Translations under genes and position numbers: made by a program | In this document: positions 1-3,831 of the stretch, piece after piece | Numbering within the stretch: position 1 is the first letter of the stretch | Layout: every line of letters begins with the position of its first letter | The notes under the pieces: model-generated | The model's database searches: none | The model's input: only the letters and a program-made list of their open reading frames with translations | What the model was told of the DNA's origin: nothing | Origin: Vulcanimicrobiota bacterium | GTDB lineage: Bacteria; Vulcanimicrobiota; Vulcanimicrobiia; Vulcanimicrobiales; Vulcanimicrobiaceae | Length of the DNA stretch: 5,907 bases | Assembly (NCBI GenBank): GCA_013043945.1 | Contig: JABEUW010000037.1 | Span: 1-5,907 of the forward strand | Direction: 5' to 3'

Positions 1-1
1 C

Positions 2-232
2 GCGCCGCCGTGGTTGCGCACGCGGGCGCTCGACGAGCGCGAACGCGATTGCCCGCCCGGAACCGTCGGAGCGCTCGCGCACGTCGACCTCGCAAATCGG
101 AGTTCGTGCCTCGCCGTTCTTACCGAAGATCTCGGTGCACTCGTCGACGGCGGGATCGTTCTTCTCGGCCGAGAGAGCGGGGCGCAACTTCGCGGCTGTT
201 CGCTCGACGCCGAAGACCTTCGCCGTTCGTGA
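2..232 (+). CDS. LuxE-type acyl-protein synthetase, C-terminal fragment (5' end outside window)
   Basis: The frame is open from the left edge to TGA at 230-232, giving 76 residues that form the C-terminus of a LuxE-family enzyme. Family diagnostics are a PPWLRTR segment at the very start, then DLANRSSCLAVLTEDLG, an LLGRESGAQLRGCSL segment, and the end. LuxE enzymes adenylate a carboxylic acid with ATP and transfer the acyl group to a Cys near their own C-terminus, which passes it to LuxC reductase. Here a Cys (codon 197-199) sits in RGCSL ten residues before the end, where the acyl-carrying Cys of bioluminescence LuxE lies, so the acyl-transfer arm looks intact. The adenylation region is not visible. 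The stop overlaps the start of the reductase gene by 4 bp, and the LuxE-LuxC pairing supports both calls. The substrate cannot be told from this fragment; it need not be a long-chain fatty acid. Confidence 0.85.
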   Translation, partial: APPWLRTRALDERERDCPPGTVGALAHVDLANRSSCLAVLTEDLGALVDGGIVLLGRESGAQLRGCSLDAEDLRRS

Positions 233-1440
233 CCGCACTCGCCTCGGTACCGATCCGCAGGATCGCCGCGGCGATCGGCGACGCCGCCGCTCGCTGGTGC
301 GACGCCGATTTTCCCCCGCGCGTGCGCGCGACCGGAAGCATCGTCGAACGTACGGGGTACAGCATTCCAGCGGTCGAGTTTGCACTCGACGCACTCTTCG
401 GCGAGCTTCGTGCCGATGCGTTGCTCGAAACGATCCTCCGCGAACTCGGCGACCTGGAGGCACTCGATGCGCCCGGAGCACGGGCCTATCCGCTCGGGCG
501 CATTGCGATCCTTTCGAGCCGCACCACCATCGGGGTCGCGATTCCGGCGATGTGCTTCGCGCTCTGCGCGAAGAACGACGTCTTGATAAAAGACCGCGAG
601 GATGCGCTCGTCGCCGCATTCGCGCGCACGCTCTGCGAGGAGCTCGAGAGCTTCACAAGCGCGCTCGAAATTGCGACGTGGGAGGGGAGCCGCGAAGAAT
701 CCCGATTGCACGACGTGCGCCTCATCGTGATTTTCGGGAACGACGAAACCGTCGCGCGCGTCACCGCCGAGCACGCGGGGCAGGCGCGTACGATCGGCTT
801 CGGTTCGCGCACGAGTATCGGCTATCTCGATGCAACGACGCAATCCAAGAACGCTCTCCTCGATGCTGCGCTCGCCGGCGCGGCGCGCGACGCAAGCCTC
901 TACGAAGGCGAGGGGTGCATGAGCTTGCACGCACTCTTCTTCGAACGGAGCTCCGCCTGCGAATCTCGCGAGCTCGCCGCTCGATTCGCACGCGCGATGG
1001 AGAGCGCAGCGACCGAGTTTCCGGTTGGGGAGCGCTCCGCAGCGAAGCGAGCCGGAATGCTCCAAGCGCGCAATCTCGCCGCATTTCGCTCGGCGGGCGG
1101 CCGAGGTGGAGCGTTTTGCGACGACGCACTCACCTATCTGCTCCTTCTCGATCCTCCCGAGAACGAGCCGCCGCCGTTTTTGCCGCGGACGGTCGCCATG
1201 CTTCCGATCGATTCCCCCGAGGAGATCGCCCGCTACGTCGAACGGCACGCCCTGCCGATCGAATGCCTCGGCAGTACCGGGACTCCTCGACCCTACACGG
1301 AAATAGCCGAGCGTATCGGTGCCGCTCGCATCGCCCCGCTCGGCGAGATGCAGCGCCCTCCGTTACGTGCGCATCATGGTGGGCGCCCTCGGATCGCCGA
1401 GTACGTCCGCTTTCTCGATATTGACGGAGAGCGTGAGTGA
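229..1440 (+). CDS. LuxC-type acyl-CoA / acyl-enzyme reductase (aldehyde-forming)
   Basis: The 403-residue protein belongs to the LuxC branch of the aldehyde dehydrogenase superfamily, which reduces a Cys-bound acyl group to an aldehyde with NADPH. Visible in order: an N-terminal RTGYSIPAVEFALDALF segment (about 41-57), a nucleotide-binding region with IGVAIPAMCFALCAKNDVLIK (101-121), IFGNDETV (168-175), GFGSRTSIGYL (190-200), the predicted catalytic Cys230 in EGEGCMSLHALFFE, and the C-terminal family signature RIAPLGEMQRPPL followed by HHGGRP and EYVRF (367-395). It is shorter than luminous-bacterial LuxC (about 480 residues) but fits the wider family. GTG 229 is chosen because it overlaps the LuxE stop as GTGA and family similarity begins just after it. 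The frame extends upstream, but that extension is Arg-rich and lies wholly inside the LuxE gene. No good Shine-Dalgarno precedes GTG 229, so translation probably depends on coupling. No luciferase genes are present, so the aldehyde probably feeds the downstream aminotransferase. Confidence 0.9.
   Translation: MTALASVPIRRIAAAIGDAAARWCDADFPPRVRATGSIVERTGYSIPAVEFALDALFGELRADALLETILRELGDLEALDAPGARAYPLGRIAILSSRTTIGVAIPAMCFALCAKNDVLIKDREDALVAAFARTLCEELESFTSALEIATWEGSREESRLHDVRLIVIFGNDETVARVTAEHAGQARTIGFGSRTSIGYLDATTQSKNALLDAALAGAARDASLYEGEGCMSLHALFFERSSACESRELAARFARAMESAATEFPVGERSAAKRAGMLQARNLAAFRSAGGRGGAFCDDALTYLLLLDPPENEPPPFLPRTVAMLPIDSPEEIARYVERHALPIECLGSTGTPRPYTEIAERIGAARIAPLGEMQRPPLRAHHGGRPRIAEYVRFLDIDGERE
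1426..1430 (+). promoter_or_regulatory. Ribosome binding site for the aminotransferase gene
   Basis: GGAGA lies 6 nt upstream of GTG 1437, inside the last codons of the LuxC gene. It supports GTG 1437 as the start, which is otherwise chosen on the GTGA overlap with the reductase stop. Confidence 0.6.
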
Positions 1441-2738
1441 GCGAACCGCTAGAAAACGTGCGTGGCCCCGTCCCTGGGAAGCGCAGTACGGAGCTTCTCG
1501 CTCGGCTGCGCCTCCACGAGTCGCGAAATGTAACCGCGATCGACGAACGCTATCCCATCGTCTGGGAGTCGGCACTCGGTTCGGTCGTTACCGATGTCGA
1601 CGGCAACGAGTATCTCGATCTGACATCGGCGTTCGGCGTCGCCGCGATCGGGCATAGCAATCCCTACGTCGCATCGGCGGTCGCCGACCAAGTGGTGCGG
1701 CTCGCCCACGGTATGGGCGACGTTCATCCCACTGAAGTTCGTATCGAGCTCTTGGAACGGATTGCCGCAATCGTCCCAGCGGGCCTTACGCGTACCTATC
1801 TCGCGACCTCCGGCTCCGAAGCCGTCGAGGTCGCACTGAAAACGGCGATCCTCGCTACTGGAAAACCTTTCCACGCAAGTTTTCGCAACGGCTATCACGG
1901 ATTGAGCCTCGGTGCGCTGGAGGTTACCGGGATCGAACGCTTCCGTACGCCCTTCGCCGGGGCGATCGCCGAGAACGCGCTCTTTCTGGAGTACCCACGC
2001 GCGCGAAACGCCGCCGACGACGATCCCGCCGCCGCACTCGAGGGCGTTCGCGCATCGTTACGATCGCGCGGCGATATCGGCGCGCTCGTCGTCGAACCGA
2101 TCCAGGGGCGCGGCGGCGTCATTCTCCCGCCGACCGGCTTTCTGCGCGGCCTCCGCGAGATCTGCGACGAACTCGGCATGCTGCTCGTCATCGATGAAAT
2201 CTGGACCGGCTTCGGGCGGACGGGGACGATGTTCGCTTGCGAGCGCGAAGCGGTCGTTCCCGACTTGCTCTGCATCGGGAAGGCGATGGGTGGTGGATTG
2301 CCGATCGCCGCACTCGTCGGTACCGAGGCGGCGATGAATGCATGGCCGCTCTCGGAGGGCGAGGCACTCCATACCTCGACGTTTTTGGGGAACCCGCTCG
2401 CCTGCGCCGCCGCCTTAGCGACGATCGGTGAGATCGAACGACACGATCTGGTAACGCGGGCGAAACACCTCGGCGTCACGATGGTCTCGCGGCTGGGAAG
2501 CCTGCATCGCCACAAGAGCGTGCTCGATATTCGCGGACGCGGCATGATGTGGGGGATCGAGCTCGAGAGTGCGGCGAGCGCCCATGCCGTCGTCGTGCGC
2601 GCGTTGTCGCTGGGCCTACTATTGCTTCAAGCCGGACCGGAGGGAAACGTGATCTCGATAACGCCGCCGCTCGTGATGAGCGAACGACAGCTCTTCCGCG
2701 CGATCGATCTTCTCGATCGTGCGTTGGGGATGCGATGA
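1437..2738 (+). CDS. Class III PLP-dependent aminotransferase
   Basis: A full-length 433-residue class III (fold type I, GABA/ornithine-type) aminotransferase, which moves an amino group between an amino acid and an aldehyde or ketone. Motifs: GNEYLDLTSAFGVAAIGHSNP (56-76), the PLP phosphate-binding TSGSEAVEVALK (124-135), YHG (153-155) whose aromatic residue stacks on PLP, EPIQGRGG (220-227), VIDEIWTGFGRTG (251-263) with Asp253 contacting the pyridine nitrogen, IGKAMGGGLPI (280-290) with Schiff-base Lys282, and HTSTFLGNP (312-320) with the conserved Thr315. All expected catalytic residues are present. It overlaps the reductase stop by 4 bp (GTGA) and ends in an ATGA overlap with the next gene. 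Being coupled directly behind an aldehyde-producing reductase, its likely job is to aminate that aldehyde to a primary amine. The substrate is inferred from context only; sequence cannot separate this from GABA, diaminobutyrate or other omega-aminotransferases. Confidence 0.93.
   Translation: MSEPLENVRGPVPGKRSTELLARLRLHESRNVTAIDERYPIVWESALGSVVTDVDGNEYLDLTSAFGVAAIGHSNPYVASAVADQVVRLAHGMGDVHPTEVRIELLERIAAIVPAGLTRTYLATSGSEAVEVALKTAILATGKPFHASFRNGYHGLSLGALEVTGIERFRTPFAGAIAENALFLEYPRARNAADDDPAAALEGVRASLRSRGDIGALVVEPIQGRGGVILPPTGFLRGLREICDELGMLLVIDEIWTGFGRTGTMFACEREAVVPDLLCIGKAMGGGLPIAALVGTEAAMNAWPLSEGEALHTSTFLGNPLACAAALATIGEIERHDLVTRAKHLGVTMVSRLGSLHRHKSVLDIRGRGMMWGIELESAASAHAVVVRALSLGLLLLQAGPEGNVISITPPLVMSERQLFRAIDLLDRALGMR
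2697..2723 (+). other. Strong hairpin just upstream of the oxidoreductase ribosome binding site
   Basis: Arms 2697-2707 and 2713-2723 pair over 11 bp (one G-U, the rest Watson-Crick) around a 5-nt TCTTC loop. The structure ends 2 nt before GGGGA, the likely Shine-Dalgarno of the oxidoreductase gene. It lies in the last codons of the aminotransferase, which encode the near-symmetrical peptide RAIDLLDRA, so it may be a by-product of coding. If real, it could influence translational coupling or mRNA processing. Confidence 0.3.
2726..2730 (+). promoter_or_regulatory. Ribosome binding site for the Gfo/Idh oxidoreductase gene
   Basis: GGGGA sits 4 nt before ATG 2735, slightly closer than ideal. 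It supports ATG 2735 over the much earlier in-frame start near 2549, which would lie deep inside the aminotransferase and add about 60 residues without family similarity ahead of the Rossmann motif. Confidence 0.5.
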
Positions 2739-3784
2739 GGAGCTCGTTCCGCGTCGGCATCGTCGGCAGCGGCTTTGGGGCGAGCACGCACCTTCCCGCT
2801 CTCCGCGCGCACGCACGTTTTGAGGTCGTCGCCCTCGCCTCCCCGCGCAACGCCGCGCATATCGGCGCCGAGCAGCGGATCGATCGTACCTTTGCCTCCT
2901 GTGCGGAGATGCTCGCCGGCTGCGAGATCGATGCCGTCGTCGTTGCTTCGCCCCCTTTCGCCCATCACGATGACGTACTCGCCGCGCTTCGCGCCGGAAA
3001 ACACGTGCTCTGCGAGAAGCCGTTCGCCCTCAACGTCGGCGAGGCTGAGGCGATGATTGCCGCGGAGGGCGCCGCCGGAACGGCGTGTGCACTCGCGCAC
3101 GAATTCCGCTTTCGCCCCGAACGGATCGCCCTCGCCGAACTCGTCGGCAACGCACACCTCGACCCGATTCGCGAGATCGAATATACGCAACTGATGGGCT
3201 TCCTGCGCGCGCAGGAGATGCGGCCGCGCGGGTGGTGGTTCCAACGATCGCGCGGCGGCGGCATCGCAGGCGCGATGCTCTCCCATGCGATCGATGCATC
3301 GAACGCACTGCTCGGCATGGTACCGGTTGCAGTTGTCGGCTCGCTGCGGACGGCGAACCCGCAGCGCTTCGATGCCGATGGCGAGTTCACGAGCGAGGTC
3401 GACGATGGCGCGTTCGCCCTGCTCCGGTACGCAAATGGTGTGGTGACACGTTTAACCGTCGACGGCACGACGGCGGTGAACTCGTTCACGTTTGCGGTCC
3501 ATGGCGAGAGGCGCACCGCCGTCTGCAGCGGCAAGGCCTTCGCCGATCAACGCCTCTTCAGCGTCGACGACGAAGAGACGAACGAACTCGAGTGCGCGCC
3601 CTCGCGCTATGCTCGCTTCGCCGCGATCAACGGCAACGTTCCGCCGATGATGGAGCTCTACGACGCGTGGGTCGCAAAGATCGAGGGCAGCACCGCCACA
3701 CCGGCGATCGGCCAGGCGCTCCCGAGCTTCGCCGACGGCCTCGCCACGCAGCGCGTGCTCGCCGCCGTCGGCTTCGGTTCGTAG
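2735..3784 (+). CDS. Gfo/Idh/MocA-family NAD(P)-dependent oxidoreductase
   Basis: The 349-residue protein has the two-domain layout of the glucose-fructose oxidoreductase / inositol dehydrogenase / MocA family. An N-terminal Rossmann fold opens with VGIVGSGFGASTHLPAL (7-23), followed by VVVASPPFAHHDDVLAALRAGKHVLCEKPF (68-97) with the family's EKP motif and its Lys95. The C-terminal substrate domain carries EFRFRPER (123-130) and GGGIAGAMLSHAID (174-187) with the conserved His184 and Asp187. The Asp often found four residues before that His is Ala180 here, a change also seen in subfamilies reading GAIGSH. Members usually oxidise or reduce a hydroxyl/keto group on sugars, cyclitols or nucleotide sugars, sometimes imines. 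The start ATG 2735 overlaps the aminotransferase stop as ATGA. It is the last gene of the operon, so it probably acts on the same metabolite, but substrate and direction are unknown. Confidence 0.92.
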   Translation: MRSSFRVGIVGSGFGASTHLPALRAHARFEVVALASPRNAAHIGAEQRIDRTFASCAEMLAGCEIDAVVVASPPFAHHDDVLAALRAGKHVLCEKPFALNVGEAEAMIAAEGAAGTACALAHEFRFRPERIALAELVGNAHLDPIREIEYTQLMGFLRAQEMRPRGWWFQRSRGGGIAGAMLSHAIDASNALLGMVPVAVVGSLRTANPQRFDADGEFTSEVDDGAFALLRYANGVVTRLTVDGTTAVNSFTFAVHGERRTAVCSGKAFADQRLFSVDDEETNELECAPSRYARFAAINGNVPPMMELYDAWVAKIEGSTATPAIGQALPSFADGLATQRVLAAVGFGS

Positions 3785-3797
3785 CGCATCTCGGTCA

Positions 3798-3825
3798 CGC
3801 CGAGTAGCGCCCGCCTTACTCGGCG
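3798..3825. terminator. Possible bidirectional terminator hairpin between convergent genes
   Basis: CGCCGAGTA (3798-3806) pairs perfectly with TACTCGGCG (3817-3825), a 9-bp GC-rich stem with an extra possible G-U and a loop of 8-10 nt. It lies 13 nt after the oxidoreductase stop and 6 nt after the protease stop on the other strand, the expected place for a shared terminator. Neither side has a T-tract, so it is not a canonical intrinsic terminator. A competing stem, CTCGG (3790-3794) with CCGAG (3800-3804), uses part of the same sequence. The rest of the 47-bp spacer shows nothing. Confidence 0.4.
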
Positions 3826-3831
3826 AGAAGC

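Noticed and set aside
10..228. Upstream extension of the reductase frame to a GTG at position 10
   Set aside because: The extension is extremely Arg-rich, lacks family similarity and lies wholly inside the well-matching LuxE frame. The GTGA overlap start at 229 is far better.
135..1424. Long + strand open frame of 429 codons overlapping the reductase gene
   Set aside because: The product is dominated by Arg, the usual out-of-frame shadow of a high-GC gene, while the reductase frame carries all LuxC motifs.
2..1440. Bioluminescence (lux) operon
   Set aside because: LuxE and LuxC homologues are present, but no luciferase subunits or LuxD are visible. The next gene is an aminotransferase, so a different use of the aldehyde is more likely.
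1895..2545. Antisense open frame of 216 codons inside the aminotransferase gene
   Set aside because: Ser/Pro/Arg-rich composition with no recognisable domain. It lies opposite a motif-complete aminotransferase and is a GC-driven shadow.
3288..3305. Short palindromes such as CGATGCATCG in the oxidoreductase gene
   Set aside because: Short GATC-rich palindromes recur throughout this sequence and follow its codon use; nothing sets this one apart.
2627..3534. Antisense open frames opposite the Gfo/Idh gene
   Set aside because: Low-complexity Arg/Ala-rich products with no motifs; the sense frame has clear Rossmann and EKP motifs.
3085..3807. 240-codon + strand frame overlapping the Gfo/Idh gene
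   Set aside because: Arg-rich shadow frame with no ribosome binding site or domain.
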